Shown in pieces: positions 45,381 through 55,457 of a DNA stretch of 64,000 nucleotides. Each line of letters begins with the position of its first letter. Position 1 is the stretch's first letter. Both the position numbers and the translations under genes were made by a program. The notes below the pieces were generated by a model. It ran no database searches and was not told the origin of the DNA. It saw nothing but the letters and a program-made list of their open reading frames with translations. The stretch lies in contig PLUL01000006.1 of assembly GCA_003164895.1 (NCBI GenBank), forward strand, positions 1 to 64,000, given 5' to 3'. The stretch is from Bacteroidota bacterium. Its GTDB lineage: Bacteria; Bacteroidota; Bacteroidia; Palsa-948.

Positions 45381-48059
45381 ATGAACTTAGAAAAATTCAC
45401 TCTCAAATCTCAGGAAGCCATTCAGCAGGCACAGCAAATTGCTATGACCAATGAACATCAGGCGATTGAGAACGGACATATCCTGAAAGGAATTCTTTCT
45501 GTGGATGAATCCGTAACTCCTTTTTTACTGAAGAAGATGAATGTCAATGTCGTCATTTTCACAAAAGCGTTGGATAAAATTATTGAATCATATCCTAAAG
45601 TTTCCGGAGGCAATGGACAACAACATCTTTCCAATCCTGCAACGCAGGCGGTGAGCAAGGCGCAGACTTATATGAAAGAATTCAGCGATGAGTATGTGAG
45701 CATTGAACTGTTGCTGCTTGGAATTCTTTCAGCAAAGGATTCTGTTTCGCAAATGATGAAAGATAGTGGTATCACGGAAAAAGATTTGAAAGCTGCTATC
45801 AAAGAACTTCGCAAGGGAGAAAATGTTACTTCTCATTCGCAGGAAGAAACTTACAATGCGCTGAAAAAATTTGCCATCAATTTTAACGAGCAAGCGAAGA
45901 ACGGCAAACTTGATCCTGTAATTGGTCGTGATGAAGAGATTCGTAGAGTGTTACAAATCCTCACACGCAGAACAAAGAACAATCCCATTTTGGTTGGTGA
46001 ACCAGGAGTTGGTAAAACTGCCATTGCAGAAGGCATCGCTCACCGGATTGTGGATGGCGATGTGCCGGATAATTTGAAATCAAAACAATTGTTTTCGCTT
46101 GACATGGCAGCATTGATTGCCGGAGCAAAATACAAAGGCGAATTTGAAGAAAGATTAAAATCCGTAGTGAAAGAAGTAACTAGTTCCAACGGAGAAATAA
46201 TTTTGTTCATAGATGAAATTCACACGCTCATTGGAGCAGGCGGTGGTGAAGGCGCGATGGATGCAGCAAATATTTTAAAACCTGCTCTTGCCCGCGGAGA
46301 ATTGCGTGCCATTGGTGCAACCACGCTTGGTGAATTTCAGAAATATTTTGAAAAAGACAAGGCTCTGGAAAGACGTTTTCAGAAAGTGATGATAGATGAA
46401 CCAAGCACTGAAGATGCTATTTCCATGCTTCGCGGCATCAAGGAAAAATATGAAACGCATCACAAGGTTAGAATTAAAGATGAAGCGATCATTGCTTCAG
46501 TTGAATTATCTCAGAGATATATTACTGAACGTTTTCTTCCTGACAAAGCAATAGATTTAATTGACGAAGCTGCTTCCAAACTCAGAATGGAAATGAATTC
46601 TATGCCAGTTGAGTTGGATGAAGTCGAGAGAAAGATTCGTCAGTTAGAAATTGAACGTGAAGCAATCAAGCGTGAGAATGATAAATCAAAATTAGAAAAT
46701 CTTAATAAAGAAATTGCTGAGCTAAATGACAAACGCAGTAAACTGCGCGCCCAGTGGAAATCGGAAAAAGAAATTGTAGAAGGAATACAAAAAGAAAAAG
46801 AAAGCATTGAGCATCTGAAACTGGAAGCTACTCAGGCAGAACGCGAAGGCAACTACGGAAAAGTTGCTGAAATACGCTATGGAAAAGTGAAAGACGCCGA
46901 ACAAAAATTGGAAGAGTTCAAAACTAAACTTTCAAAAATGCAGTTGAGCGGAAGCAATATGCTCAAAGAAGAAGTAGATGCGGAAGATATTGCAGATGTG
47001 ATCTCGCGCTGGACGGGAATTCCAGTAAGCAAAATGCTTCAGAGCGATAAGGAAAAACTTTTACATCTGGAAGAAGAACTGCACAAGCGCATCATCGGGC
47101 AGGAAGAAGCGGTTACTGCCGTTGCAAATGCCATTCGCAGAAGCCGTGCGGGATTGCAAGATATGAAACGCCCGATCGGTTCATTCATTTTTCTAGGAAC
47201 AACAGGTGTAGGAAAAACAGAACTTGCAAAAGCTCTTGCCGATTATTTATTTAACAATGAAAACTCGATGACGCGAATTGACATGAGCGAATATCAGGAG
47301 CGCCATGCCGTTTCCCGTTTGGTGGGTGCGCCTCCGGGATATGTGGGTTATGAAGAAGGTGGTCAACTCACCGAAGCAGTTCGCAGAAAACCTTATTCAG
47401 TTGTACTGCTGGATGAAATCGAGAAAGCACATCCTGATGTGTTCAATATTCTTTTGCAGGTGCTGGATGACGGCAGGCTGACCGACAATAAAGGAAGGGT
47501 TGCGAGTTTCAAAAACACAATCATCATCATGACCTCCAACATCGGTTCGCATATCATTCAGGAGAACATGGAAAAGATGGACGAGTTTAACCGTAAGAAT
47601 ATTCTGGATGCGACAAAAATTGCAGTGATGGAGTTGTTGAGAAAAACTGTTCGTCCTGAATTCTTGAACCGAGTGGATGAAACCATCATGTTTAGTCCGT
47701 TGACGAAAAAAGATGTGCGCAAAATTGCAGAGTTGCAACTCGGCATGCTGGAGAAAAAATTAGCCGACTTAGGTATCCGTCTAACCGCTAGCGAATTCGC
47801 TTTGGATTGGCTTTCACAACAAGGTTACGATCCACAGTTTGGCGCACGACCTATTAAGCGCGTGATACAAAAAAATGTTCTGGATGAATTATCCAAACAA
47901 CTGCTGGCAGGAACGGTTGAGAAAAATTCAGAAATAGTGATGGATGTATTTGACGACCCCGATGAAAAGAACGGGGCAGGAAAAATTGTTTTCAGAAAAC
48001 CAATCAAGGAATCTGAGAAATCAAATGGAAGTGCGAAAAAGAAAAAGGAGAAAGTGTGA
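45381..48059 (+). CDS. clpB: ATP-dependent disaggregase ClpB
   Basis: 892 residues. The N-terminal repeat domain is followed by AAA module 1 ([25 protein letters not shown]), a middle coiled-coil domain (about 400-530, which separates ClpB from ClpA/ClpC), and AAA module 2 ([26 protein letters not shown]). With DnaK it dissolves protein aggregates after heat stress. The C-terminal end is Lys/Glu-rich and slightly extended. The 162-bp upstream gap contains no clear heat-shock promoter I can name. Confidence 0.98.
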   Translation: MNLEKFTLKSQEAIQQAQQIAMTNEHQAIENGHILKGILSVDESVTPFLLKKMNVNVVIFTKALDKIIESYPKVSGGNGQQHLSNPATQAVSKAQTYMKEFSDEYVSIELLLLGILSAKDSVSQMMKDSGITEKDLKAAIKELRKGENVTSHSQEETYNALKKFAINFNEQAKNGKLDPVIGRDEEIRRVLQILTRRTKNNPILVGEPGVGKTAIAEGIAHRIVDGDVPDNLKSKQLFSLDMAALIAGAKYKGEFEERLKSVVKEVTSSNGEIILFIDEIHTLIGAGGGEGAMDAANILKPALARGELRAIGATTLGEFQKYFEKDKALERRFQKVMIDEPSTEDAISMLRGIKEKYETHHKVRIKDEAIIASVELSQRYITERFLPDKAIDLIDEAASKLRMEMNSMPVELDEVERKIRQLEIEREAIKRENDKSKLENLNKEIAELNDKRSKLRAQWKSEKEIVEGIQKEKESIEHLKLEATQAEREGNYGKVAEIRYGKVKDAEQKLEEFKTKLSKMQLSGSNMLKEEVDAEDIADVISRWTGIPVSKMLQSDKEKLLHLEEELHKRIIGQEEAVTAVANAIRRSRAGLQDMKRPIGSFIFLGTTGVGKTELAKALADYLFNNENSMTRIDMSEYQERHAVSRLVGAPPGYVGYEEGGQLTEAVRRKPYSVVLLDEIEKAHPDVFNILLQVLDDGRLTDNKGRVASFKNTIIIMTSNIGSHIIQENMEKMDEFNRKNILDATKIAVMELLRKTVRPEFLNRVDETIMFSPLTKKDVRKIAELQLGMLEKKLADLGIRLTASEFALDWLSQQGYDPQFGARPIKRVIQKNVLDELSKQLLAGTVEKNSEIVMDVFDDPDEKNGAGKIVFRKPIKESEKSNGSAKKKKEKV

Positions 48060-48132
48060 TTTGTATTAATGTATTTTATGACAGAGTTAACATTGAAATT
48101 ATTATCTTTGAATAACAAAAGACAACAGCATC

Positions 48133-48192
48133 ATGACAAGAGAAAAAAGAATTGAATTAATCCCTACAGAAAAACTATGGAAAAAAATATAA
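48133..48192 (+). CDS. Possible 19-residue leader peptide
   Basis: ATG at 48133 opens a 19-codon frame (MTREKRIELIPTEKLWKKI) that ends at 48192, overlapping the start of the next gene by 16 nt. It may be a translated leader or chance. Confidence 0.25.
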   Translation: MTREKRIELIPTEKLWKKI

Positions 48193-48401
48193 GAACATCC
48201 AACATTGACATTGTTATTAAAGCCCAAGAAGGCGCAGTAGTTTTTGAAATCAAAGACCCCAAGCAACTAAACAGAGCTTTGCTTAACGACATTAAGCAGG
48301 ATTTTTTCTTTCTCCAAAAAGATTCCATTGTGATTTATCCTGAACAAAAAATTGTTGATACACAAGGAATATTTTTAGAAGATACTTCACGGCTTATCTA
48401 A
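48177..48401 (+). CDS. Small hypothetical protein
   Basis: 74 residues (MEKNIRTSNIDIVIKAQEGAVVFEIKDPKQLNRALLNDIKQDFFFLQKDSI...). It is soluble, without a signal peptide, and I know no family. It lies between clpB and the convergent radical SAM gene. Length, codon use and sequence character look like a real gene, but support is only moderate. Confidence 0.5.
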   Translation: MEKNIRTSNIDIVIKAQEGAVVFEIKDPKQLNRALLNDIKQDFFFLQKDSIVIYPEQKIVDTQGIFLEDTSRLI

Positions 48402-48442
48402 AAAGAGATTGCTTTGGTTGTTTCCTCTCTCGCAATTACGTA

Positions 48443-49534
48443 TTAATCAAACAACGATATCTGCCCTTTCGATTTTTCCTTTAGAAATATTTCCCGCCTT
48501 TGTTTGCCGAATGCTTCCGTATCAAATTCGAATTTATCTTTTCGTTTCATATACTTTTTTACAGACATCTTAAATAGACTACGGATGGATTCCGCAATAT
48601 TTCCTTCTCCTTTTGTTCTTGTTCCAAAGCGACTGTCGTTCACTTGTCCGCCATGGCAGGATTTAATATGATTCCAAACTTTATCCGCACGGTCAGGAAA
48701 ATTTTTATGAAGCCAATCTTTAAACACATCCGCAATCGCTCCATTCAGACGAACGATTGTCATACCTGCAACGGATGCTCCGTTTTCAGCAGCAGCTTTT
48801 ATCACCTCCGGAATTTCATGGCTGTTAAGTCCCGGAATTATTGGCGCATTCATAATCCCGACAGCAACTCCTGCATCCGCAAGATGTTTAACCACTTTGA
48901 AACGATTTTTATAAGTAACAGTTCTCGGTTCCATTTTTTGGCGAAGTTCTTCATTGAGAGAAGTAATCGTTACCATCACATGAACGAGATTTAGTTTCGC
49001 GAGTTCAGAAATAATATCAAGGTCGCGGAGGATAAGCGCATTCTTTGTGATGAGTGAAACCGGATGCTTGTATTTTAAACAAACCTCCAGAATTTTTCTT
49101 GTGATTTCTAATTTTCTCTCTATTGGCTGATAACAATCCGTATTTCCGGAAAGCATAATCGGAGACGGATCCCAATTCTTTTTCTGAAATGCTTTCTCTA
49201 AAAGTTCGGGCGCATTTTTCTTTACCAGAATTTTTCTTTCAAAGTCAAGCCCCGAACTGTAACCCCAGTATTCATGGGTGGTGCGCGCATAGCAATACAA
49301 ACAACCATGCTCGCAGCCCTGGTAAGGATTCATGGAATACATTCCCGGAATATCAGGACTCTTTACGATATTGACAATTGTCTTTGGAAATACTTCTATG
49401 TATTGGGTTTGTTCCTCTTGAAGCAGTGCCTCATCAATCAATTCAGGAAATTCCTGCACATAAGAATTTTTAATGAAACGATTGTGCGGATTCACCTGCG
49501 AACCACGACCATGAAAATATTTTTCTTCACTCAT
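48443..49534 (-). CDS. PA0069-family radical SAM protein
   Basis: 363 residues from ATG at 49534; a TTG at 49552 is less likely. NPYQGCEHGCLYCYAR carries the C-x3-C-x2-C iron-sulfur motif near residues 70-85. PIMLSGNTDCYQPIERKLEITRKILE and GMTIVRLNGAIADVFKDWL are family blocks. Related proteins are often called spore-photoproduct-lyase-like or PA0069; the reaction is not known. It stands alone on the minus strand just downstream of the amidase gene. Confidence 0.9.
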   Translation of the reverse strand: MSEEKYFHGRGSQVNPHNRFIKNSYVQEFPELIDEALLQEEQTQYIEVFPKTIVNIVKSPDIPGMYSMNPYQGCEHGCLYCYARTTHEYWGYSSGLDFERKILVKKNAPELLEKAFQKKNWDPSPIMLSGNTDCYQPIERKLEITRKILEVCLKYKHPVSLITKNALILRDLDIISELAKLNLVHVMVTITSLNEELRQKMEPRTVTYKNRFKVVKHLADAGVAVGIMNAPIIPGLNSHEIPEVIKAAAENGASVAGMTIVRLNGAIADVFKDWLHKNFPDRADKVWNHIKSCHGGQVNDSRFGTRTKGEGNIAESIRSLFKMSVKKYMKRKDKFEFDTEAFGKQRREIFLKEKSKGQISLFD

Positions 49535-49557
49535 TTTCTTCTTGTGAAACAAAATTT

Positions 49558-50856
49558 CTACTTCTTTTTTTCTTTCACGTAATTCATTATTCCTTGAAAA
49601 TATGCATCTGCCACCTCCTCTACTCGCTTGGAAGTTCTAATTCCATCAACTGTAATTTCTTTTTTGCTCAGTGCCTTGCATTCATTAATATTATCCTGAT
49701 AAAGTGATTCTCCGTAACACAAAGTTCCTTTCACTGTTCGGGTAAGAGTGAGATTGCGGCAAAAAACTCCGTTCACTCCAGTGGTGATGCAATTATCTCG
49801 CAGATAAATTGCACATGAATCCAGCGCAGTAGGAACTCCAAGCTTTTTAGACAAACTGTTTACAATATATTTTGAAAAATTAATTGAGTGCTCAATATCG
49901 TCAGTAAGAAGCAATCGCAAGAAATCAATTCGCGCTTCAGGCTTATCTAATTCGTCAGCCGCAAAGCCTCCACCAACAAACGCCATAACAAAATCCTTTT
50001 TTGTCGGCTTGTTCCAGTTTTGATTTGTCTCGTCTACATTATAATGAATGACCAATGTTAAATCTGGATGAAACTCATTTATTTTTCTTGCGCGTTCTTT
50101 CAATTCTTCTGAAACAAAAAATCTGCGGAAGATTTCTGTATCATTTGCTTTTTTTAGAAGGAAATTTCTTTCCTCAAAGGAAACATCGCCTCTCGCATAA
50201 GCCGAATCAAGCGACTTATGAAACAAACTATCCTTCCACTTTTTAAAATCAATTCCGAATGCTGATTGATTTGGTTTTTCGCGAGTAAGCATTACGGTTG
50301 CGCCTTCAGATTCCAATTTCTTTTTCAGAATGAGTGCAGTTTCAAGCGTAAGCTCACCTTCTATCAACTTAATATCTTCCTTAATTCCCTTCATTGTATT
50401 TTTTTTCATCTCCACCCATTTCTTTTCCATCTTGGCAGTTTCAAGGTCGCCTGCGATGTGTCCGGGGTCGAGGGCAATTTTTAAGTTTTTCAAACTATAT
50501 AATAATGATTTTTCTTCACCTATTTCATCAGGCGGATAACCAGGAAACCAATGGGTACACAAATATTTTGAATCATAAAATATTAAAAACCTTTTGAAAT
50601 AATTTATTTCAATCCATGGGATTTTAAATTCAAATTTTCTCCTCGAAGTGTCTGTAGCAGGAACATAAACTTCAATTCCATCTTTTGTAAAAGATAAAAC
50701 TTCTGAAGCTTTGTTTTCCTTATCCAAATACCTGTGCATTTTCTGAGTATAAACAGCAACCAAACTATCGGAATTAATCTGAGCTTTTAAGCTAATAGCC
50801 AATAGCCAATAGCTAAGAGCTAAAAGCAATTCGTATCTTCGTAAAATATTTTTCAT
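49558..50856 (-). CDS. N-acetylmuramoyl-L-alanine amidase (Amidase_3)
   Basis: 432 residues. The signal peptide (YELLLALSYWLLAISLKAQ) is encoded by a heptamer cassette. The Amidase_3 domain starts at LKIALDPGHIAGD near residue 130 (zinc His). The second ligand is in EGELTLETALILKKKL, the third in LTLVIHYNVDE, and the catalytic Glu in LCYGESLYQDN. It cleaves the amide bond between MurNAc and L-Ala. The N-terminal 125 residues are unassigned. Its ATG is only 5 bp from the divergent arfB start. Confidence 0.88.
   Translation of the reverse strand: MKNILRRYELLLALSYWLLAISLKAQINSDSLVAVYTQKMHRYLDKENKASEVLSFTKDGIEVYVPATDTSRRKFEFKIPWIEINYFKRFLIFYDSKYLCTHWFPGYPPDEIGEEKSLLYSLKNLKIALDPGHIAGDLETAKMEKKWVEMKKNTMKGIKEDIKLIEGELTLETALILKKKLESEGATVMLTREKPNQSAFGIDFKKWKDSLFHKSLDSAYARGDVSFEERNFLLKKANDTEIFRRFFVSEELKERARKINEFHPDLTLVIHYNVDETNQNWNKPTKKDFVMAFVGGGFAADELDKPEARIDFLRLLLTDDIEHSINFSKYIVNSLSKKLGVPTALDSCAIYLRDNCITTGVNGVFCRNLTLTRTVKGTLCYGESLYQDNINECKALSKKEITVDGIRTSKRVEEVADAYFQGIMNYVKEKKK
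50791..50825. repeat. Heptamer cassette in the amidase signal peptide: GCTAATA x5
   Basis: Five units (GCTAATA, GCCAATA, GCCAATA, GCTAAGA, GCTAAAA) make 35 bp within the codons of the amidase signal peptide on the minus strand, and lie 36 bp upstream of arfB on the plus strand. Confidence 0.92.
50834..50841 (+). promoter_or_regulatory. -7-like box TATCTTCG before arfB
   Basis: TATCTTCG lies 20 nt before the arfB ATG and inside the amidase coding sequence on the other strand. The same octamer occurs before tuf. Confidence 0.4.
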
Positions 50857-50861
50857 TTCTA

Positions 50862-51260
50862 ATGTTACCTAAACTTGATTCGGAACTGTTTTTCACCGCA
50901 TCGCGCAGCAGCGGAAGCGGAGGACAAAATGTAAATAAAGTTTCTACAAAGGTAGAACTACATTTTGATGTAATGAATTCCAAGTTATTAACCGACGGGC
51001 AGAAGCAACTTATTTTTTCTAAACTCAAAAATCACATCAACAAAGATGGAATTCTGAAAGTTACCGTTCAGGAAACACGTTCCCAGTTTGAAAACAAAGA
51101 AATCGCTCTTAAAAAATTCAAAAATCTCCTTGCTACCTCTTTTCGGAAAATTAAAAAGAGGATCCGCACCAAAGCGTCAAAAGGTTCAAAAGAAAAACGC
51201 CTCAGCAGAAAAAAAAATCGTTCAGAAATAAAAAAAGGAAGAACTCAAAAGTGGGTTTAA
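50862..51260 (+). CDS. arfB: Alternative ribosome-rescue factor ArfB (peptidyl-tRNA hydrolase)
   Basis: 132 residues. The GGQ motif is in LFFTASRSSGSGGQNVNKVSTKVELHFDV near residues 20-22. The C-terminal tail is very basic (KKRIRTKASKGSKEKRLSRKKNRSEIKKGRTQKWV) and should enter the empty mRNA channel. It hydrolyses peptidyl-tRNA on stalled ribosomes. Its stop and that of the convergent pseudouridine synthase share one TTAA. Confidence 0.93.
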   Translation: MLPKLDSELFFTASRSSGSGGQNVNKVSTKVELHFDVMNSKLLTDGQKQLIFSKLKNHINKDGILKVTVQETRSQFENKEIALKKFKNLLATSFRKIKKRIRTKASKGSKEKRLSRKKNRSEIKKGRTQKWV

Positions 51261-51940
51261 TGAGGAGGAATGTTTTTTACGAAATAATTCCACAACACTT
51301 CATCAGGCGGATTTGCTTCAATTATAACAGGTACTTTACTCACCGGGTGAATAAACTCCGCTTTCCGTGCATGTAAATGAATGGACGCATCCTCGTTTCC
51401 TCTTTTGAAACCATACTTAAAATCTCCCTTTATCGGGCATCCGATAGTTGAAAGCTGCACACGAATCTGGTGATGCCTTCCTGTGTGAGGATTAATTTCC
51501 AACAAATGATAGTTATCGGAACTAAAAAGAACTTTGTAATCCAATTCGGCTTTGAGCGCATCATCGGTTTCTTTTTCATAAGCACGCGACATATTTTTCT
51601 GCTCATTCTTTTTCAGGTAGTGGGTTAAATGTCCGCTCTCCGGATTTGGTTTGTTTTTCACAACCGCCCAATAAGTTTTTTTCACTTCCTTATCGCGAAA
51701 CATCTCGTTCAATCGCGAAAGTGCTTTACTTGTCTTGGCAAAAATCACAACTCCGCTTACCGGTCTGTCAATGCGATGCGCAACACCGAGATACACTTCT
51801 CCCGGTTTATTATATTTTTCTTTGATGTACTGCTTGACCTTTTCGCTGAGAGGAGTATCGCCTGTTTTATCGCCCTGAACTATCTCGGAAGGTTTTTTAT
51901 TTATCGCGATTAAATGATTATCCTCGTAAAGAACTTCCAT
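51257..51940 (-). CDS. RluA-family pseudouridine synthase
   Basis: 227 residues. The catalytic motif is HRIDRPVSGVVIFAKTSKALSRL near residues 56-78, with the Asp in R-x-D. PHTGRHHQIRVQLSTIGCPI and LHARKAEF follow. There is no S4 domain, so it is a short single-domain enzyme. The rRNA or tRNA target is not readable. It is last in the seven-gene operon. Confidence 0.93.
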   Translation of the reverse strand: MEVLYEDNHLIAINKKPSEIVQGDKTGDTPLSEKVKQYIKEKYNKPGEVYLGVAHRIDRPVSGVVIFAKTSKALSRLNEMFRDKEVKKTYWAVVKNKPNPESGHLTHYLKKNEQKNMSRAYEKETDDALKAELDYKVLFSSDNYHLLEINPHTGRHHQIRVQLSTIGCPIKGDFKYGFKRGNEDASIHLHARKAEFIHPVSKVPVIIEANPPDEVLWNYFVKNIPPH

Positions 51941-51954
51941 GATAAATCTTCAAA

Positions 51955-52764
51955 TCAATATTGTTCTTTCGCATTCGGAAAATCCTTCGACTTCACATCC
52001 TTGATATAATTCTGCACAGCGCCTTTGATGTCATCGTAAAGATTCAAATACCTTCGGAGAAAACGCGGATTGAATTCATTATTTAACCCGAGCATATCAT
52101 GTAGAACCAAAACTTGTCCGTCAACACCACCACCGGCACCAATACCAATCACAGGAATGAGAATCTTTTTTGCAACTTTATCGGCAAGCTCAGCGGGAAT
52201 TTTTTCAAGAACAATTGCAAAGCATCCTGTTTTCTCCAGCAATTCTGCATCGCTTAAAATTCTTTCCGCTTCAACTTTTTCTCGTGCACGAACTTCATAA
52301 GTTCCGAATTTATAAATGGATTGCGGAGTTAATCCTAAATGTCCCATCACTGGAATTCCGGCTGATAAAATCCGTTCTACAGATTCTTTTATTTCTTTAC
52401 CACCCTCTAATTTAACTGCATGCGCTCCTGATTCTTTCATAATTCTTATAGCCGAATTAAGCGCCTCTTTAGAATTTCCCTGATAAGAACCAAAAGGTAA
52501 GTCAACAACAATCAAAGCACGATTTACTGCACGGACAACAGATGATGCGTGATAGATCATCTGATCAAGTGTAATCGGAAGAGTGGTTTCGTGCCCTGCC
52601 ATTACATTGGATGCAGAATCTCCCACTAACAAAACATCAATTCCGGCATGATCAAGAATTTTTGCTGTGGTATAATCGTACGCGGTGAGCATGGAGATTT
52701 TTTCTCCCTTCTGCTTCATCTGCAAAAGCACATGCGTGGTGATTTTTTTTATTTCCTTTTTCAT
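51955..52764 (-). CDS. panB: 3-methyl-2-oxobutanoate hydroxymethyltransferase
   Basis: 269 residues. It makes ketopantoate from 2-oxoisovalerate and methylene-tetrahydrofolate (first step to pantothenate/CoA). Blocks: [71 protein letters not shown] and [21 protein letters not shown], with metal-binding Asp residues in place. It sits 28 bp after the last FKBP gene. Confidence 0.98.
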   Translation of the reverse strand: MKKEIKKITTHVLLQMKQKGEKISMLTAYDYTTAKILDHAGIDVLLVGDSASNVMAGHETTLPITLDQMIYHASSVVRAVNRALIVVDLPFGSYQGNSKEALNSAIRIMKESGAHAVKLEGGKEIKESVERILSAGIPVMGHLGLTPQSIYKFGTYEVRAREKVEAERILSDAELLEKTGCFAIVLEKIPAELADKVAKKILIPVIGIGAGGGVDGQVLVLHDMLGLNNEFNPRFLRRYLNLYDDIKGAVQNYIKDVKSKDFPNAKEQY

Positions 52765-52792
52765 TTGCCGGAAGATTATTTTATCAGAACAA

Positions 52793-53605
52793 TTATTTCA
52801 CATCCATCAACTCTACATCAAAAATTAAAGTTGCTTTTGCCGGAATAATAGGAGGTCTGCCGGCTTCTCCATAAGCAAGCTGATACGGAATGATGAGGCG
52901 CATTTTATCTCCCACATGCATCAATGCAATTCCTTCGTCCCATCCTTTGATTACTTGCCCTGAACCAAGACCAAATTCAATTGGTTGTCCGCGTTGAACC
53001 GATGAGTCAAATAATTTCCATGTGCCATCTCCCAGATATCCTGAATAATGAACAGAAACTTTTTTTCCGCTTTCAGCTTTTGCTCCGGTTCCTTTTTTAA
53101 TTACAATATATTTTAATCCGTCAGCAGTAGAATCTTTTTTTAATCCTTTCACATCCCAAGGTTTTGGAGCTTCTTTCACATCCATCAGTTCCACTTCAAA
53201 AATAAGAGTAGCGTTGGCAGGGATTTTCCCCTGTGCGCGTTCGCCATATCCTAAAGTGGAAGGAATTGTGAGAACCGCTATATCACCAACGTGAAGCAGA
53301 GCAATTCCTTCGTCCCAACCTTTAATTACTTGTCCTGCACCGAGTGAAAAACTAAATGGTTGACCACGGTCGCGTGAACTATCGAATTTTGTTTTTGCAC
53401 TGTCAGGTAATGTTCCCACATAGTGAACGGAAACTTGGTCTCCTGCTTTTGCCTGTACACCGATTCCTTTCTTGGTGATTTTATATTTCAGTCCGGAAGC
53501 AGTTGTATATTCTTTATTCAACTCAATGGTTTCTTTCTTACCTTTTTGAGCGAACACTGTTCCTGTAAAAAGAATTACAGCGATAAATAAAATTGTTTTT
53601 TTCAT
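52793..53605 (-). CDS. Secreted FKBP-type peptidyl-prolyl isomerase with two domains
   Basis: 270 residues. A cleavable signal ([20 protein letters not shown]) without a lipoprotein cysteine is followed by two complete FKBP domains (about 30-140 and 155-268). Both keep VSVHYx[16 protein letters not shown] and the hydrophobic pocket residues (GYGERA, AYGEAG). It is expected to isomerise X-Pro bonds in periplasmic proteins. It overlaps the gene before it by 4 nt (ATGA). Confidence 0.94.
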   Translation of the reverse strand: MKKTILFIAVILFTGTVFAQKGKKETIELNKEYTTASGLKYKITKKGIGVQAKAGDQVSVHYVGTLPDSAKTKFDSSRDRGQPFSFSLGAGQVIKGWDEGIALLHVGDIAVLTIPSTLGYGERAQGKIPANATLIFEVELMDVKEAPKPWDVKGLKKDSTADGLKYIVIKKGTGAKAESGKKVSVHYSGYLGDGTWKLFDSSVQRGQPIEFGLGSGQVIKGWDEGIALMHVGDKMRLIIPYQLAYGEAGRPPIIPAKATLIFDVELMDVK

Positions 53606-54537
53606 AGATGATTTATTTTTTTTGATTTAATTTCTAAAAGTTGAATATCAAATTTCATCGGCATATATGGAGGAATGAAATATTTACCTGTCTGCTGATT
53701 AATATAACCTACGGAATCATAAGCCAGTGATGAAGGAATAATAATGGTTGCTACTTCGCCTTTTTTCATCAGTTTAAGAGCTTCATCCCATCCTAGAATT
53801 ACTTGTTTTGCTCCGATAGCAAATTTAAACGGCTGATTGCGTTTTACAGAAGAATCAAAAACAGTTCCGTTAAGAAAACTGCCGGTGTAATGCACCACAA
53901 CCGTGTCTCCATCTTTCGGACTTGCACCTTTTCCTTTTTCAGTTTCAATCAAATACAATCCCGTTGCTGATGGTTTTGCTTCAATATGATTATCATGAAT
54001 GTAGCGGCTTAGTTCCTGAGGACCTTTTTCTTTTCTACTTTGAATATAAGCTTGTCGTCTATCATTATCTTCTTTTTGAACTTGCGCCATAGTTTTTATC
54101 TGCATAAGTTTTATGCCGAAAGCCATAAAATCATTTTTCTTGAGTCGTTTTGTAGAATCTCTTTGAGGAAAATATTTATTAATTGAATCGGTGCTAAGCA
54201 GAAAAGTAGCGCTGTCACCAATAGTCATCAAACGAATTCCTTCTTCAATCCCGCCTTTGAAAGTCGGCTCGCGCAGTAATTGGTCAATTCCATCATTACC
54301 CAAAAGATTGGTGCTTTCCAAAACGGAATCACCCAGCTTCTTTGCCAATTTCACTTTTACAATTTCACCGTACTTTGGATGAATGGTATCTTTTCCTTTG
54401 ATGTGAAATTTATATTGCAAACCCGAAGCAGTTTTTTCGTAATCAGAATATTTAGAATGTGAACAAGAGGAAAACCACAAAGCAACAGCAGGCAGTAAAC
54501 CACCGATCATTAATTTAAGTTTCAAGTTTGATCGCAT
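53602..54537 (-). CDS. FKBP-type isomerase, lipoprotein, degenerate first domain
   Basis: 311 residues. The signal [11 protein letters not shown] carries a lipobox cysteine. The first FKBP-like domain (about 35-140) lacks key residues ([18 protein letters not shown]). The second (about 190-303) is complete: [41 protein letters not shown]. The first domain may act as a chaperone or dimer part. Spacing and overlap place it in the same operon. Confidence 0.9.
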   Translation of the reverse strand: MRSNLKLKLMIGGLLPAVALWFSSCSHSKYSDYEKTASGLQYKFHIKGKDTIHPKYGEIVKVKLAKKLGDSVLESTNLLGNDGIDQLLREPTFKGGIEEGIRLMTIGDSATFLLSTDSINKYFPQRDSTKRLKKNDFMAFGIKLMQIKTMAQVQKEDNDRRQAYIQSRKEKGPQELSRYIHDNHIEAKPSATGLYLIETEKGKGASPKDGDTVVVHYTGSFLNGTVFDSSVKRNQPFKFAIGAKQVILGWDEALKLMKKGEVATIIIPSSLAYDSVGYINQQTGKYFIPPYMPMKFDIQLLEIKSKKINHL

Positions 54538-54563
54538 ATTTATTTATTTATTATGAATACTTT

Positions 54564-55457
54564 CTATTGCACTTTCAAAAGCTCCACTTCATAAATCACC
54601 GTTGTGAACGGCGGAATAATTCCGGTGGACGAACCACTGCTTCCAAAAGCTAGGTGCGAAGGTATAATAAATTTGGCTTTTTCACCTTCGTGCATTCTTC
54701 GCACTCCGATTTCCAATCCTTTGATTAATTGTTCTTCGGCACCAATAACATATTCGAATGGCTGTGTTTCATAATTGGAATCAAAACTTCTGCCGTTAAG
54801 AAAATATCCTCGATAATTTAAAAGAGCAACTCTGCCGGAATCGGGAGAATAACCTTTTCCTTTTCGAATCTGAAAATAGTACATTCCATTGGCGATGGCA
54901 GACGCGGTGATATTGCTGTCGGCAAGAAATTTTTCCAGAATCTTTTTTTCATCAAATTCTCCTTGTTCTAATTTTTTTTGTTCGTCGAGCATTTCTTGTT
55001 CGTGTTCTTCTTTGGTTTGAATTTTCAAAACTCGTGTTTCAACTTTCACTATGCTTGCGATGTTCATTCCTTTTGGAATTTTATCGTGATTCTTTTTAGT
55101 GAATAAAGTATAGGCATCGGTAATAAAAGTCGCGCTGTCGCCTTGCGAGAGCAACTGAAAACCTTCGTAATAATCTTTTTCAAATTGTGGAGCTGGAAGA
55201 ATAAAAGTTACAGAACCATCCAATCCAATCTTTCGTGTGTCGAACAAAACAGAATCCTTATCGGATTTAATGGTGATCTGTGCCGTAATATAATCATCGG
55301 GTTTTGCTTTTCGTTTCCCTTCGCCAATATCCTGAAGTTTGTAATAGAGCCCATTCTTGGTTGGAGTGAAGCCGGGGAACTTGGAATTGCCGCAGGAAGT
55401 AAACACAATGTACAATGTACATAGGATAAATAATTTCCAAATACCTGATACTTTCAT
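54564..55457 (-). CDS. FKBP-type isomerase, lipoprotein, degenerate first domain
   Basis: 297 residues. A lipobox at FTSCGN. The first domain (about 35-150) is strongly changed. The second has VALLNYRGYFLNGRSFDSNYETQPFEYVIGAEEQLIKGLEIGVRRMHEGEKAKFIIPSHLAFGSSG, with E in place of the usual D in G-W-D-E, so catalysis may be reduced. It starts with ATG overlapping the previous stop by 4 nt. Confidence 0.88.
   Translation of the reverse strand: MKVSGIWKLFILCTLYIVFTSCGNSKFPGFTPTKNGLYYKLQDIGEGKRKAKPDDYITAQITIKSDKDSVLFDTRKIGLDGSVTFILPAPQFEKDYYEGFQLLSQGDSATFITDAYTLFTKKNHDKIPKGMNIASIVKVETRVLKIQTKEEHEQEMLDEQKKLEQGEFDEKKILEKFLADSNITASAIANGMYYFQIRKGKGYSPDSGRVALLNYRGYFLNGRSFDSNYETQPFEYVIGAEEQLIKGLEIGVRRMHEGEKAKFIIPSHLAFGSSGSSTGIIPPFTTVIYEVELLKVQ
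55404..55424. repeat. Short heptamer run in an FKBP signal peptide
   Basis: CACAATG, TACAATG and TACATAG repeat in 7-bp steps inside the signal-peptide codons (CTLYIVFTS) of the FKBP gene at 54564. Only three units, so weaker than the others. Confidence 0.5.
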
